Part shown: positions 6,018-6,252 of the stretch, in pieces
Layout: each line of letters begins with the position of its first letter
How positions within the stretch are numbered: the stretch's first letter is position 1
Assembly (NCBI GenBank): GCA_021819985.1
Contig: JAKAEG010000198.1
Coordinates: 1-6,252 of the forward strand
Direction of reading: 5' to 3'
DNA length: 6,252 nt
Source of the DNA: Nitrospirota bacterium
GTDB lineage: Bacteria; Nitrospirota; Thermodesulfovibrionia; Thermodesulfovibrionales; JdFR-88
Translations under genes and position numbers: made by a program
Notes under the pieces: model-generated
Database searches by the model: none
Seen by the model: only the letters and a program-made list of their open reading frames with translations
Told to the model about the DNA's origin: nothing

Positions 6018-6034
6018 AAGACATGTAAGATACG
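6018..6034 (+). repeat. Right copy of imperfect 17-base direct repeat flanking the STAS/ATPase module
   Basis: AAGACATGTAAGATACG, the partner of 4562-4578 (15 of 17 identical, same orientation), lies between the module's terminator and the hypC stop. Together the two copies bracket about 1.44 kb holding the whole two-gene operon with its promoter and terminator. Confidence 0.6.
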
Positions 6035-6053
6035 GTTTATTATGAATGCGCCC

Positions 6054-6252
6054 TCAGGCGTCTTCCTGTTCGAGGGTCTTTAATATCTCGTCAATAAGCC
6101 CAAGGGCGTCTTTGGCGGCTATCTCGTCTATCTTCTGGATGGCGAAGCCCGCGTGCACCAGCACATATTCCCCGACCGAAGCCTCCTCCGGAAGCAGCAT
6201 CAGGTTTATTTTCTTTCTGGCCCCATAGTAGTCCACCGTGGCCTCGAAACCG
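6054..6252 (-). CDS. hypC: HypC/HupF-family hydrogenase maturation chaperone (N-terminus beyond window edge)
   Basis: HypC is a small cytoplasmic chaperone. With HypD it carries the iron centre that receives CN and CO ligands, then delivers it to the large subunit of [NiFe] hydrogenase. The 65 visible residues run from GFEATVDYYGARKKINLMLL to the end and include VGEYVLVHAGFAIQKIDE, the most characteristic stretch of the family. The protein then ends with a short acidic helix. Homologues have about 75-95 residues, so only the first 10-25, with the essential Cys2, are missing. An in-frame GTG at 6236 is not the real start, because homology continues upstream to the edge. No hypD follows downstream on the minus strand: the next DNA is the oppositely oriented module. 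hypD and hypE must lie upstream or elsewhere. Confidence 0.92.
   Translation of the reverse strand, partial: GFEATVDYYGARKKINLMLLPEEASVGEYVLVHAGFAIQKIDEIAAKDALGLIDEILKTLEQEDA

Noticed and set aside
6011..6040. ATAAAC/GTTTAT inverted repeat as a hypC terminator
   Set aside because: Only six weak AT-rich pairs with a 17-base loop, and no T-run after it on the minus strand.

Overview
The window reads as a chromosomal segment of a Gram-negative bacterium, probably anaerobic or microaerobic. It carries Mla-type outer-membrane lipid transport genes, a molybdenum cofactor nucleotidyltransferase, a TatA-like protein, alanine racemase and the tail of a [NiFe]-hydrogenase maturation gene. The gene content and protein style remind me of deltaproteobacteria-like lineages. 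That is an impression from family resemblance, not a placement.

Positions 1-4533 hold a tightly packed minus-strand run, in transcription order mobA, tatA-like, alr, mlaE, mlaF and mlaD (cut by the left edge). Junctions are 25 bases or shorter, or overlapping: about 10-25 bases between mobA and the tatA-like gene, 11 bases before alr, then overlaps at alr/mlaE, mlaE/mlaF (ATGA) and mlaF/mlaD (TGATG). This looks like one transcript with translational coupling. MlaE, MlaF and MlaD form the inner-membrane ABC lipid transporter; Alr makes D-alanine for peptidoglycan; MobA completes molybdopterin guanine dinucleotide cofactors, whose enzymes are often Tat substrates.

Positions 4579-6017 are different. 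They are visibly more AT-rich and on the opposite strand. They hold a self-contained two-gene module: a protein fusing a STAS-like domain to a GHKL/HATPase_c ATPase domain (4648-5523), and 8 bases later a small STAS-like DUF4325-type protein (5532-5885). The module has its own extended -10 promoter candidate, an upstream dyad, and a strong rho-independent terminator (5970-6004). An imperfect 17-base direct repeat (15 of 17 identical) brackets it at 4562-4578 and 6018-6034, which suggests insertion between mobA and hypC. The architecture suggests a partner-switching regulator of the RsbW/RsbV type, but its target and purpose cannot be read from this sequence. It is the most interesting part of the window.

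The right edge (6054-6252) holds the C-terminal part of a minus-strand HypC hydrogenase maturation chaperone. The 168 bases between it and the module contain only the terminator, one repeat copy and a weak hairpin. No RNA genes, CRISPR arrays or recognisable transposases are visible.
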